Source: Nemophila menziesii (taxonomy: Eukaryota > Streptophyta > Magnoliopsida > Boraginales > Hydrophyllaceae). From it: 64,000 nt of DNA. Under the pieces are notes generated by a model that searched no databases, was not told the origin of the DNA, and saw nothing but the letters and a program-made list of their open reading frames with translations. Made by a program: the position numbers and the translations under genes. How positions within the stretch are numbered: the first letter of the stretch is position 1; every line of letters starts with the position of its first letter. Shown in pieces: positions 29,329 through 41,700 of the stretch. The stretch lies in contig JARWIR010000050.1 in NCBI GenBank assembly GCA_029959085.1, forward strand, positions 3,038,001 to 3,102,000. The letters are read 5' to 3'.

Positions 29329-32300
29329 TCAATTTGACCCATTTACTAACTTTTCTAAAATTTCTTTCGAGCCTTTTTCCTTTAGCTTTAACACTTGCAA
29401 TCTCGAGCTAATTAACAACATGACTTCTTCCACAATCTGCTCCTCAGTTTGCATTGAACTTCCATGATCCCTTTTGTTTCTTTCACTCCAAATACAATAG
29501 ACATATGAAGTGAAAATTAAACTTACAATGCTCAGATGTTCTTTGCTTGGCACCTGTAGTAATGCATCAATCAAAGGCAAAAAACTTGAAACAAATATTT
29601 GAATTCCACTAAACTTCATTACTTTGGCAAGAATTCGCTGAGAAAAAGAGCAAGATATAAATAGATGGTCTCTATCTTCTAGACAGCTGAACCAGAATCC
29701 ACAAAGAGGGTTGATCTGTAGTCCCCACCCAATCATTCTGTTTTTAGTGGGAAGTCTATCTTGAACTGCAACCCAAGTTATAAAGGAGCATCTTGGTATA
29801 CAAAACATGTTCCATACCACTTCACTCCAAGTTACTGTCTCTTTTACTTCACTTATATAAGATAAAGTTTTCTTAAAAGAAAATCTTTGTTTAACACTAT
29901 GGATCCACACAATTTCATCAGGCTTATCTGTGAGCTTAACACTTTGAATTATAGCTTAATCTTTGCCAATACAAGGAGGAAGTCTCCACCTTTCCCTCCC
30001 ATAGAAGTCACTAACTGTTCTATTACTATTTATATTCAGTCTAGTTAATTCAATGTTCAAAACTTCTTGAATACTTTTTCCTTGAATCCATTTGTCCCAT
30101 ACCATAAAAGTATTCATTCCATTCTCAACTTTATGATGTATGAGCTCATAAGCAATCTCTCTGATCTTCAGCATTTGTTTCCAAACCCACGTGTGATATT
30201 GTTTAGGTTCAATCCCCCAAATGCATCTACCATTAAGAATATTTGTATGAGTCCACAAGCTCCATAAGTTTTCTTTTTGCGAGTACATTCTCCAAAAAAT
30301 AGACAAAATACAAACTTTGTTTAAATCTTCTAGGTTGGGAATATTTAACCCTCATGTTTCTTTGTTTGAGCAAATAGTATGCCACACTATCTTGGCTCCT
30401 TGTGCACCATCTGCATTACCTCTCCACAAAAAACTAGTCATTTTCTGATTAAGCTTATAAATTACTTGTTTAGGTACTTTACTTACTAATACACACCTAA
30501 TCAGTTCAATTCTCCCCGAGTAAGATAACATTTTGGAGGACCATATTTCAATACTATCACATATCTTATTAATAAGCTTATTACCTACAGATACACTCAG
30601 CTTTTTGGAGTTAAGTGGGACCCCCAAGTATCTAACTGGCAGATTCCCTATTATAATGTTGAGAATGTCAGAAATACTCTTCATACAAACCTCCTTTGTA
30701 CCTCCAAAATACAGCTCGCTTTTATGATAATTAATATTTAGCCCTGAGATCCTTGAAAAAATATTTAAGGCTTCCTTAATTAAGCCAGCTGATTTCACAT
30801 TTGCTTTTAGGAATATCAACACATCATCTGCAAAACACATATGATTAAGTGATAAACTTCTACATTTGTGATGAAAGCTGAATTTAGGTTTTCTAGCTAA
30901 GTGATTAAATAACCCAGTAAACACCTCCATGCATATAGTAAACAGGTAAGGGGAGAGAGGATCTCCTTGCCTGAGACCTCTCTTCCCCTTAAAATATCCA
31001 CAAGGTTCACCATTAACACAAACTAAGTAAAAGGTTGTACACACACACATTTTAATCCATTTGATGAACTTTTCTGGGAATTCAAATGCATATAATGTGT
31101 TGATTAAGAAGCACCAATTGACTGAGTCATAAGCTTTTTGAAGATCCAAATTAATAGTGCAGTTTGGATGAGAGTTCTTTTTGTCATAGTCTAAAACAAT
31201 CTCCTGAGCCACTAGAATATTATCACTTATAAACCTCCCACCAACATAGGCTGCTTGATTGACCGAAATAATACTATTCAATACATTCTTAAGTCTTTTA
31301 GAAATATCTCTTGAGATAGCTTTGTATAGAGTATTTACACAGGATATATGCCTGAATTTAGTTACTCTGGAGGCATTCTTTTCCTTGGGAATCAATACTA
31401 TATTAGTAGCATTAACTTGATTTAATAACTCTCCAGTTTGAAAACATTGTTGTATAGCAGAGTTAAAGTCTTCCTTAATAATTTCCCATGAAGCTTTATA
31501 GAAAGAGGAATTAAAACCATCAGGACCAGGGCTTTTATGCTCATTGATAGAGAATAAAGCTTCTTTTATCTCTTTGTCTGTGAAAGGAGCAGTTAATTCA
31601 TTTTTCTGTTCTTCACTCAAGCTCTTTTGAATAATCTGCTTTAAAGTGTTAACTTCACATATTTCTTTATTCTCCTCGACAGTACCAAGTAATTTAGTAT
31701 AATAATTAACAAACTCTTGCTTTATAAAATTTGACTCAGTAATTACTTCACCTGTATCAGTTATCAAAGAGCTCACTTTATTTCTAGCAATTCTCCTCTT
31801 AATCACTTTGTAAAAATATTGAGTATTGCAGTCCATTTCATTGGCAAAGGCCAGCTTTGCTTTTTGTTTAAGGATGTTATGCTGCACCATAACAGCTTTT
31901 TCTAACTCACCAGCTAGTATTTTTTCTTCACTCAATGTAGCTGTATCTGTTACACCACTCATTATATTGGATTGAACAATATTCAGTTGTGATCTAATAG
32001 CTTCAATGTTCTCACTATTTCTCTTAATATAAGTGTTGTTGAATCTTTTCAAGGCAAGTTTAACTCTTCTCTGTTTCATACAAAATCTGAACATGTGATT
32101 ACTATTGATAATCTCCTTCCACTCAGCTTGAACTAAATCCAGAAATTTATTGTGAGTGGTCCAGATGTTATAAAATTTAAATGAGCTCGGTTTCGAGACC
32201 TTCTTATTTCCAAGAGTTACTAAAAGAGCACTATGATCTGAGGTAGATAGGGGAGTAACTACCACACTTGAATTCATTTTGTCCAGCCACTTATCATTGA

Positions 32301-32910
32301 TGAAGAATCTATCAATTTTGCTAGCTCTTAATTGACTTGTACTGTTTTTATTGGTCCAGGTAAAATAATGCCCTCCATATTGATGCTCATATAAATTAGC
32401 ATCATCTATACAGTCAATAAAATCCTGTGCACTCTTATCCAATACTTCACAATTAAATCTGTCCTTCACATTAAGAATTTCATTGAAGTCACAAAGAAAA
32501 CAAACCTTCTGATCTCTATATTTATGGCTAAATCCAATCATATCATCCCACAATAATTTCCTGTCATCAACATCATTGCTCCCATATATAAAACCAATAT
32601 AGCTTACTGAATTATCCTCAATGATCTCCAGTTTAATGAAGAAAGCTTGGAAAGTTTCATAGATCACATCTACTCTAACATAATTTTGATCCCATAAGAT
32701 CCAAATTCTGTCAGATTCATCTTTATTATAACTATGTACCACTTCATACCAATGGAAGTGATTCTTTATTATAGACTCAGCTTTAACTTGTTTAACTTTA
32801 GTTTCAAGCAAGCCTATAAGTCTAACTTTATTACTGATAAGAAATTCCTTGACATCTAACTGTCTAAGGATATTATTTAGACCTCTAACATTCCAAGAGG
32901 CAATATTCAT
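29329..32910 (-). pseudogene. LINE 1 ORF2: endonuclease, reverse transcriptase, zf-RVT
   Basis: The first 852 codons (30352-32910) are open. The AP-type endonuclease covers about residues 1-230 (NIASWNVRGLN, SDHSALLV); its usual GDFN reads CDFNEI. RT covers about 430-720 (SPGPDGFNSSFYK, LDLQKAYDSVNW, LRQGDPLSPYLF, FADD at 693-696). TGA at 30352-30354 and TAA at 29956-29958 interrupt an otherwise unbroken frame that goes on through GLNIPNLEDLNKVCIL to a zf-RVT region (FITWVAVQDRLPTKNRM, then CGFWFSCLEDRDHLFISC). Two nonsense mutations and no frameshift in 1190 codons suggest a young but inactive copy. The ORF2 start overlaps the ORF1 stop as ATGA. Confidence 0.93.
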
Positions 32911-34125
32911 GTGTTGGGAGGTCTTGTCATCTCATTTCCACCTTCATGATTTATAAAAACCATGACATCTTTATTCATATCCTCTTGTTCTTGTAGTTTG
33001 CCAAAGGAATTTGAGGTTTGAATAGAACTGGAACTCGTTTCTTTAGGTTTCTGAGTTTTGTTATTAACTAGTTTCCACTCTTCTACTTTGCCTTTTCCTT
33101 TATCTGAATTACTATTAATTGTAACTTTATTAATAGCCTCTTTTTCATTTTGAACCCACACTTTCTGCACATTTCTGCATTTAGCTTCAACATGTCCAAA
33201 CTTATTACACTTTTGACATATTATGGGCTTCCAATCATACTCAACTTTTACAATATGTAATTCTTCTTTACCAACATCAACATATACATTCTTAGGCAGT
33301 TCATCTTTTGTATCAACTTCAATACAAAGTCGGGCATAACCTAATCTTGACTTAGACTTAGTGACAGAATCCATTTGCAGAGGAACACCAACTCCACTCG
33401 CAACATAGCTTAACCCTCTCTGAGTCCATAAATTCATGGGAACATTAATCAATTTTACCCATATTGGAATTTTAGTAAGATCAACCTTCTTAAACTGTGT
33501 ATCAGTAGAGCATAGTCTTAATAAAAGAGGGTTTCCATTAACATGCCATAATTGTTCCAAAGCTTTGTTGTACATTTGTTGATTTTCAAATTTAAAAATA
33601 TAAACACCTTTCGGACTAGACTTAACTTCGATTTTACCCAAATTCTTCCATTGAAATCAAACAAAGTTTGTGATAGCATAAAAAGGGGGGACTATCTAGA
33701 AATTGACCTACCAAGCAATTTACCCACAACTTGTCGCCTTCAGCAAAGACATCTTCCGGTGATTTTATTACTTTTTGACCGTTTTGTGTGCTCGGTGAGT
33801 GAAAATCTAACTTGAAAGTCTTCTCTACACCTTCCTTGAATAAAGTAGACCATACTATCGGCTTACTAACTTCAACATCAGAGGGAAGATTAGGAGTATC
33901 TTCTCTGTCAACGATTTGAACTGGAGTGTTGACCGGTGTGACTAACTCTCCAGTCTTCTCCGGCGATGAAATAACCATGTTAACTTTGTCTGCTACTTCT
34001 TTTTCTTCTAGATCTACCGGTGTTGGTGAGAAGATTTTCCTTGTAATATCACTATACTTAGTTTTAGGCCTCGGATTTGTGTTTCTGCCTTGATTCACTT
34101 TGTTTGAGTTTATCATTTTGGTCAT
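32907..34125 (-). pseudogene. LINE 1 ORF1: DUF4283-type RNA-binding protein with zinc knuckle
   Basis: The likely start is the ATG at 34123-34125 (MTKMINSNKVNQG). The N-terminal part is open to about 33640; then a frameshift (apparently in the C6T5 run near 33690) and a stop break it before KNLGKIEVKSSPKGVYIFKF. The C-terminal part (32907-33641) has the DUF4283 end, the line WVKLINVPMNLWTQRGLSYVA, and a CCHC knuckle CQKCNKFGHVEAKC, then a Ser/Lys-rich tail. ORF1 proteins of plant L1 elements bind the element RNA. The stop overlaps the ORF2 start (ATGA). Confidence 0.87.
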
Positions 34126-35062
34126 TTTGAGAGAGGAACACGATGTGGGGAAAGTTAATGGTGGGAATTTTTTAGATGTGGTGGTCGGTTGACTGGTTAT
34201 TGATGAATGGATAATTTTTTTACGAAGTTGACTTGATGTTAGATCCCAGATATTGGGATAAAACACCAAATCGAAAAAAGAGAAAAGCAAAAAGGGTGTG
34301 TTTATGGCTGAAAGTGGTGGAAAAAAAAGATTATGTGGAATAAAATTTAAGTGGGATAAATGGCTAGAGAGAATATTTTTTTAGTGTTGACTCTCATTTG
34401 ACCTTTTTTTTCTGTCTGTCTTTTATCTTTTATCTTAAGTACTTATAAAACTCAAAATCCAATATCACCTGTCACATTCTTGTCTATTTCCTTAACACAT
34501 ATCTTAAACATAACCGAAAACACGAGCTTAACAAACATAGTCCTTGTGGAGACGATAACTCTTTATACTTACTTTTATTACTTGTCAACGATCCATACAC
34601 TTGTAGTTAGTAAGGTCTCTCAAGATGTTGAATTAATTAGGTTATTTTATCACACATTGGAAGACGACGCTAATATATATACATACTCAAGAAAAATTGT
34701 GAAATTGATAGGATTTTTTGTTAAATAAGTTAATTGAGATGGGTTTGAAATTGGGTTTTGATTATTGTGGAGTCAAAATGAATTTGTAAAGTTATAAGGT
34801 GGGTAATATACTTTAAAAATTAAATTGCCCAAAAATGCATTATAATCTCTCATAAGCGAGTGTAATACACTCAATGTTAAATAATGGATGACGGTATTGT
34901 GCTAAAATTTATATCGACAATAGGGTAGCATGGGAATTTACAACGACATGGGGAAATAATTCTTCCAAAAAATAATTCAAGAGGGTAAAATGTACAAATC
35001 CAAAAATTAAAGGGATTATAGATTATAAGGAAAATAATGAGAGGGACTAAGCATAAAAGAAA

Positions 35063-35310
35063 GTTTATATATACACTAAATACAACCCATAAAGCCAGCC
35101 TCCTTCTACATCTAGATCTAGATCTACATCTCAACCGACGCCTCATCTTCTCAAACTCATTATCTATAATTCCTTCCAACTCCACTAACAACACGTTATC
35201 CTCAAATCACGACTCCCCCCTTCAAATATATTATAACAGATAACGTGTTTCAAAGACTTAACGTGTTTAAATTCTCCAATGGCTCCTTTAACTCATCAAA
35301 TGAAGGTAAA
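35063..35310 (+). promoter_or_regulatory. Possible core promoter and first exon (copy 1)
   Basis: TATATATA at 35066-35073 is followed by a CT/CA-rich leader with ATCTAGATCTAGATCT repeats, then ATGGCTCCTTTAACTCATCA (near 35279-35298) and a donor-like AAG|GTAAAA. Copy 2 keeps the TATA box (52836-52843) and leader but lacks the ATG. This may be the start of the gene whose later exons lie at 37317-37948. The minus-strand open frame overlapping the leader is probably incidental. Confidence 0.35.
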
Positions 35311-37316
35311 ATTTTCTCTATAAGGTATTCCTCAACCTTTCTCTATATAAACTTGGTCTTATGTATGAAAATTAACGATAACGATTGTTTTTACCTTTTT
35401 TCTCGATCATAGGAGTAATTGACTTTTGATATTTTTTTAATTTGAGGATAAATTGAATGTTAATATCGTGTAAACTTGTACATACGTATATAGTGGTTTC
35501 AATTAAAAGTTTTTTATATCTTTTTAATTTGTTGTATACTTACAGCCGTAAAACTGCTACTACTTTGATTTTATTGCGTATAATTCAATGATGTGAAACT
35601 TGAACATGTTTTATTGTTATTAATTTTTGTTTTGTAAGTGACTTTTATTATCTAAATGAATATGTGTTGATTTTTCTTTTCACATATAAATTTACTTTTA
35701 TTTGTTTTGTAATATTTGTTGGGTATGTATTTTTATTAACAAGTATGTTGAAGAAATAAATACAATTACGAATTTGGTCTTTATCTTCAAGTTTGTTAAG
35801 TTTTTGTATGCAATTACAAATTAAACCAACCCAAGAAATAGTTTTTTTGCTTTATACTAATGATATTTCATCAAAATCATTTCTTAATCCCAATGGGTTG
35901 GTTTAATAAAAAACAAGAACATGCGTGTTAACATAACTGACCCAAAAAGAATTTTATTATATAAGCTAGCATACCTATTTTCTAGTTATACTTCTACGTG
36001 GTACAAAAGGAACCCCATAGACACTATTGCTGAGTAAATAAGGGAACAAGGTGCATAGAGATCATACCACACAACATTTTTTGCGCTAGTCATCACTAAG
36101 CTTGTCTTCTTTTTCTCCCCACCACATCACTTTAGTCTTAGCCCTTATTTCTGGGTTTTGGTCTTTGATGGGTAGGTAGTATTATTTAATATATTACTAT
36201 TTGACCCCTTTGGGTTAGATTTAGATATTAATGATTATCATTTAATCCCCCTAAGCCATTAATATTTGTTATTTGGCTCATTTTCGGTTTGATTTAGATA
36301 TTAATAGTTGTTATTTGAACCTTTTAGGTTAATTTGTAAATTGGACTCCTTTGACTTGGATTTATATATTAATTTGATATTTGACCCTTTTAGGTTGGAT
36401 AATACTCTAATTGTTTTTAAACACCTTATCTATTAAACTGGGACTCATCATGTATAAATCAACTAGGGTCGGGGTGGTTCTCTTTTTATAGAAACTAATG
36501 TTATTTACACCGGTTTATAGAAAATGGGCTATGATTTTGGTATTCATCCTGATCTCACCCCTAACGTATATCTTACTTTGTTAATTTAATATTTTATTTA
36601 TTTATTTTTTCTTACAACTTTTTTGTTACTTGTAAATTTTGACAGAAAAAAATTAAAAAATTTAATTTGTATATATTTAGAATCTAAATACAATGAGGCT
36701 AAATATATTTTTTCTCTTTTATACAAAAAAAAAATATATAGGGTACATTTAGACTACAACTCCGATTAGTTAAGGTTGCAACTCTCGTAACCTCCTCAAG
36801 TCCAAGCAAATATTTTGAATGTTAAACATGCAACCTAATGAAATCATTTAGTTTTCTTTATTATACACAGATCATGTATCAACAAAGAAATTTTTTTTAT
36901 TAAAGAAGAAGTTTGATGGTTATGGCATTTCAATAATAGTGATGAAAAAGGTAAGATTTATCATTATCAATCTTTTTTTTATAGGGGGCTAAAATCTGAA
37001 ATAATAAAATAAAGGTTGCTTGATATGCTTGTTTTTTAGGTCAATTTTTGAATAATTCTATTTTTTATGTGAAGTAGTCAAATATAAATTTTTATTATAT
37101 AATACTCAAAATATTTATTTAATAGGGTTATCTTATTTCCTATGATATTTATTATATGTATGAAAATTCATAGTTGATCATACACACGCAGAACAATCCA
37201 TTGCATGACCAGATCCTCTTAGTTTCACTACAATCCATTGCTTTAAATATTTTTTTTTTATCGTGGAACAAAAAAAGAGTTTTTTTTTTTAATCATTCTT
37301 TCTCTTCTTCTTTGCA
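35311..37316. other. Non-coding AT-rich stretch, duplicated
   Basis: No exon recognised. A GGACCCCTTTGGGTTAGATTT-type phrase (shorter than its full length here) recurs four times at about 36200-36410, a small interspersed repeat shared with copy 2 (54120-54330). It could be a long intron of the gene ending at 37948. Confidence 0.4.
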
Positions 37317-37948
37317 GTCTCATCAGCTACGCAGTCTCGCAGATGAAATGGCTTTGTGTGATAATACTATTCAAACTATACTCAAAGGTCCAACTCTTCT
37401 TTTCCTTGTCTAATTTTGTAACTTTACAGATATTATTTGAGCTCTGGAGGTAGAGAGTTATGTTTAAATACCAATACAATTTGTGCAGGTGGTGAAAATG
37501 GCTTGAATTTAGCAAAAGCAATTATGATTCAAGAAAGAGAAAACAATGCTTTACCTGTGCATAGAAGAAAGAAACTTTCTGAAGCTATTTTGAGCGTGCG
37601 AAAACCTTGTCAGGCAAGTAATAATGCATATATATATTGATAAGTTCATGTTTTAATCATGATACTTTAAGTAATAGATATACCAAAATTTAACTGCAGG
37701 AACTGGATGACATATGCCATATGAACAATTGGAAATTACCAACTTATCATCAATTCTCTTTGGGCGGTAAGATATGTATATATATATATATTTCCCTCCT
37801 CAGTTTATGATTTATGGGCATTAAGGATGATTTTAAGTGGTTTGATATTTGCAGATGGATTTCAGTACAGTGTTACATTGGAAGGTTGTGATTTCAAACT
37901 AACATTAAAGGGAAACAAAATTGAGTCTGGAACTATGAGCACTACGTA
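37317..37948 (+). CDS. Multi-exon fragment with a double-stranded-RNA-binding motif
   Basis: Four exons join in frame: about 37317-37388 (SHQLRSLADEMALCDNTIQ), 37489-37609 (GENGLNLAKAIMIQERENN...LSVRKPCQ), 37700-37768 (ELDDICHMNNWKLPTYHQ) and 37855-37948 (GFQYSVTLEGCDFKLTLKG, ending ESGTMSTT stop). The order Leu-rich helix, NW-LP-Y, then two beta strands is that of a dsRNA-binding motif, here ending before the second helix. The second intron appears to start with GC (CAG|GCAAGT), the others with GT. I do not know the family by name. The clean splice sites suggest a recently functional or truncated gene; the 3' end abuts the HSF pseudogene. Confidence 0.55.
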
Positions 37949-38043
37949 GTTGATACAAGTATAACCCTGTAACTAAAGCATTAGTACCTGCTTCGGCTGG
38001 ATTAAATTGATGATATTTAAAGCAGAAAACTGGTTTTGAAATT

Positions 38044-39246
38044 ATAGAGAGCCGTGAATTCTTCTCTCAGCCGTGAATTCTCCTTCATCATCTCCATCAC
38101 TTCAACTGTAGGTGCAACTGATGTATCACCAGATATTGATGCATGCCGGAACTGCAACAGTTATGGGTTTTTCCGGCGCTTAATGTTTTGCAGAAGTGCT
38201 TCTTCACCTCTACGAAAGCATTCATGTGCAAACTCCCACCTGTGATCCACTACTTTTCTAAACCCCTGTAAATTAATAAGAAATAAATGAAATAAAATGG
38301 CTGAGGAACTTAGTAGATACATGGGCCCAACTTCCACAAAAAGAGAACTACAAGCGTTTTAAATTATTAATTTACATAATTTAGGGACCTAGTGCAATGC
38401 TTTACTAAATCTAAATTTCTTTTTTTCAAAATATAGAGACTGATCCAAGGAGTTCAGAATTTGGGAGTTAATAACATTATAGGTCCTATTATATGAAAAA
38501 ATCATTATAGGTTGCTATTTTTTTTTTGTTAATTGCGCTATAAGTCTCTGAATTATAAATTGAAATAAATCAAAAATTAAGAAGACAAATTTAAAAAAAC
38601 TAGAGGACCTATGTTAATTATTTTTTCCAGTTCAATAAAGGACTAGCTAGAGTTAAAATATTTAGAATTTAAGGGATGAAAAGATATTTATGTAGTTTTC
38701 TGTATAGATTTTTTTTTTTTTTAATTCCAGGATAAGTGTTAGCTAGGGATGCAATCTTTATTGTCCCGTTATTATGAATTACTTTACGTAACCTACAAGT
38801 AACCGACATGCATTCTTCATGCATATGTAATGTTGGCAATCCTTGGACCTTATACAACGGTGCAATTAATTGAATAGTTTTAATAGTAAAGGGACTTGTA
38901 ATGCAATTCTTACAATTACATACAAATCCACCGTGCAATTTTTGTGTAATAACGAGACCTATAATGTAATTAAATTGCTATGCTCATACGTCTGTATATT
39001 TAATAAAAATAATGCTATGCTTGAAGAATTGAGGCAGCAAATCTCTCTCGCAAACTCAGTTGGCTGCCACACGATGAAGCCTGATCCATCTCCGTTCCAG
39101 GAAATCATCTCATCTATAGCTGGATCATCAACGAGCTGGTAGGTTTTCATCAGAAACGACACTAAACACGATAGGGAACCGTTTCCTCCACCAGAAATGG
39201 CAGCACCGTTGGAAGCTCCAATTTGTTCAAACGGCACTAACGACAT
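38044..39246 (-). pseudogene. Class B heat-shock transcription factor pseudogene (copy 1)
   Basis: Exon 1 (about 39013-39246) starts at ATG 39244-39246 and encodes the HSF DNA-binding domain start: FLMKTYQLVDDPAIDEMISW, FIVWQPTEFARE. A frameshift follows (the other frame reads LLPQFFKHS), then the end of exon 1 with its splice donor is deleted (about 47 bp compared with copy 2). Exon 2 (to 38265, acceptor CAG|GGGTTTAGA) encodes [21 protein letters not shown] sequence and is cut off near 38044. HSFs bind heat-shock elements; class B members are mostly repressors. This copy cannot make a DNA-binding domain. Confidence 0.85.
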
Positions 39247-39425
39247 GATCACAAAGTATTAATTTTCTGTTTTCTTATAGAAAAATCTAACTTGAAGTTT
39301 GCACGAGAGGGAGATATTTTGGTTTCTAGAAGATCTATATGGTGCTAGATGGGACGGTGGAGGATGAAGATATATGTATAGTTGTATAGTGTTTTTTTTT
39401 GTATAAGTTGTGTTGGAAGGGGCTA

Positions 39426-40984
39426 GAAGATAAAACAAATGATGTAATATATTTTATCTACATACTTTATTTTGTTCGTTTATTTTAGTTGTCAGAAAAT
39501 TACCAAAACCATTGTTGAAACTACATTAATAGATTTTTTCCATCATTACTTATTATATTATCTATAAAATTCTAAAAATAAATAAATTATACTAATCAGG
39601 TTCTTCTTTGATTTTAAGTAATCTTTCTTTCAACTGCAGTACAAATCCACAATTATATTGAAATGAAAAAAGCACGCCCAAACACATAGTTACTGTGTGC
39701 CTTCTCGAATCGCACATCTACCAAAGGAAAAGAGGAGCCGAAGCCTTCTGCGGCAGCGACGACCGCCATCTCCGCTCGGAGAATCATTGTCGTCACCACG
39801 CGAAGCCTGTGAAGGCCACTACCATACTGTCTTCCTCTTCGCATCTCTTCTAAAAATAAAACAGTCTTTATCGAACACACAAAAAAGATGGCTTTACCGA
39901 ATAATAACAACAAACTCGTTCAACCATAAACTCTTGTCAATTTTTCGCGATTTTTTTATTCTCGTTCGTCAATTTATCAAGTAAGTTTTTTTTCTGGCAT
40001 GTATACATATATGTATATGTGATTGTGAATGTATGTATATATAATCTATTTTATTTTTGCACTCTCACACACTAATCATGTAGTGTGTAAAAGCTTTGAT
40101 AGTTTTAGTTAATCATTTCGTGTCTCTTTGATGAATTTAAAGGTTGTTTACAGCATTAATTTAGAATTCATATTAGCTAATTTATGTGAATTGAATTTTG
40201 TAAGCCAATTCGTTTGTGTTCATACTGTTCCATGTTATCTTCTTTCTTTACATGATTTTAGAAATATAATTAGTTCAATTGTTGAAATTGTTATATATTT
40301 AAAAAATTTAAAGAATGTTTATTCTTTGGAATTCTTATAAAGCAAACAAATATTTACTCTTTTGGGTTCAAATCATATAGTGTTTTCAATTTTCCGTGAC
40401 ACTATTTATTTATATGTTGAAGTTCATGTGTAAAAAATATTTTGCTAATTATATATTGGTACCAAATACATAAATGTCGATCCTAGGTTTAGTAAGGGGC
40501 GGATCTCAGTGTAAATGCATTATGATGTACATGATTCTTGTTATTTGGGGTAAAGAAAATTTACTTTATCCCTCAGAGTAATTTTTTCCTTTTGTTGATT
40601 TTTAGCCCCAACTTAGTATCGGGAGATAATGGATCGTTTACAATACAAAGCTTGTTCCGGGTCATGGGGCAAATACCCATGTCTATGTGGCGCTTAAGAT
40701 AGCTAGTAACTAATAGTTTTTCGCCTGATTTGTATGCGAAAGGCTTTTTGCATTGGTTACACAGAGCTTTTGTTTCTCCAGCACTACTAATTATGGTAAT
40801 GAAGTGTTCCCAGACAATTTATTTTTTTCCCTACGTTTGTTCTGTTTTGTGTCTGAAGAAGCTGCTTCATTGCTAGTACCAGTAAACATTGTATAGTCCT
40901 TGTCTGAACTGTAATTAGTTGCATAAGAGCCCGGGCTTAAACTGAAGGAATCCAAACTGAATTTAACATAAATTATTTTGGTTG

Positions 40985-40988
<4 letters not shown>
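39426..40988. other. Unassigned region with a small GC-richer patch
   Basis: No gene recognised. 39690-39850 is GC-richer than its surroundings and open in several frames. A short plus-strand frame with a good start context begins near 39886 (MALPNNNNKLVQP), followed by a donor-like AAG/TAAGTT near 39981; it could be a first exon or leader of a lost gene. 40600-40930 looks like mixed UTR or intron sequence. Confidence 0.3.
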
Positions 40989-41072
<84 letters not shown>

Positions 41073-41080
41073 ATATATAT
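40989..41080. repeat. (AT)n/(GT)n microsatellite
   Basis: A long run of AT dinucleotides (40989-41060), about six GT units and a short AT run. Confidence 0.95.
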
Positions 41081-41204
41081 GTAAGTAATCACTTTTAGAT
41101 ACTAAGATAAACCATTTCCTTTCGGGTTGATGTAACCAAAACAAAAATATTACAATGATGGGGTGGAATGACTTAGTACTCTTGTTAAAGTTAAACATTT
41201 TCTA

Positions 41205-41447
41205 CTCCCTCTGTTTCAAAATATTTGTCCACTTTGCTTTTCACAAATATGTAATAATTACAATCCCTATTACAAAATTTCCCTTTATAAAGTGTCTTGA
41301 TATCTTAAATGTGTATTAGAAATATAAATATAGATTTTTTAAAAGGGATAATAATGGAAAAAATTAGAAAAAAATGTCTTGTTAAGTGGACAAACATGTT
41401 GAAACAACAATTTTAGTAAGTGGACAAACATTTCAAATCGGAGGGAT
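41205..41447. mobile_element. Stowaway-type MITE
   Basis: 243 bp beginning CTCCCTCTGTTTCAAAATAT and ending with the inverted counterpart (ATTTCAAATCGGAGGGAT); flanked by TA on both sides (41203-41204, 41448-41449). Inner terminal sequence TTTGTCCACTT pairs with AAGTGGACAAA. The CTCCCTC terminus and TA target site are the signature of Tc1/mariner-derived Stowaway MITEs. Confidence 0.9.
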
Positions 41448-41466
41448 TAAGTTTCATGTTTATTGT

Positions 41467-41700
41467 TTGGTAGAATTTTTCCCACCAAACAACATAAACC
41501 AAAAGTAATTTGGTAGAATTTGTCCCACCAAACAACAACCTAAACCCCTAACTATAGTTTGATGGGATTTGATTCACCAAACAACAACATAAACCCTAAT
41601 GTATAAACCTAAAAATAATTTGGTGGAAAATAATTAAACAAACTAAAATATAGTTCGGTAAGATTTGTCTATCAAACAAGCTAAACCCCCAAATATAATT
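41467..41700. repeat. Degenerate minisatellite with self-complementary units
   Basis: Five imperfect units starting near 41467, 41509, 41558, 41619 and 41654. Most contain TTTGGTAGAATTT...CCACCAAACAACA, where TTTGGT pairs with ACCAAA about 20 bases on. Confidence 0.7.

Larger units (their letters stand above)
29164..34414 (-). mobile_element. L1-type LINE retrotransposon (LINE 1), nearly full length
   Basis: It is flanked by perfect 17-bp target duplicates, TCTGTCTTTTATCTTTT, at 29147-29163 and 34415-34431. The 3' end (left) has an A-tail seen as a T run at 29161-29168. It has a two-ORF structure on the minus strand: ORF1 (DUF4283-like plus zinc knuckle) and ORF2 (endonuclease, RT, zf-RVT). 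It sits at the left border of segmental duplication copy 1; the matching empty site is seen near 52025-52040. Confidence 0.93.
34432..39425. repeat. Segmental duplication, copy 1
   Basis: About 5 kb matching 52030-57385 in the same orientation with moderate divergence and indels. Shared parts are 34432-37163 (with 52030-55120) and 38044-39425 (with 55990-57385). The middle differs: copy 1 has a dsRNA-binding-type gene fragment, copy 2 an Alfin-like fragment. Confidence 0.87.

Noticed and set aside
34877..35194. A minus-strand open frame of 105 codons conserved in both duplication copies (52647-52979), beginning MLLVELEGII and Arg/Ser-rich.
   Set aside because: It lies over a TATA box and leader on the other strand, its Arg/Ser run comes from ATCTAGATCT repeats, and conservation is explained by the duplication. 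No domain seen.
40989..41198. Open frame ending in a long Ile/Tyr repeat.
   Set aside because: It is translation of the (AT)n microsatellite.
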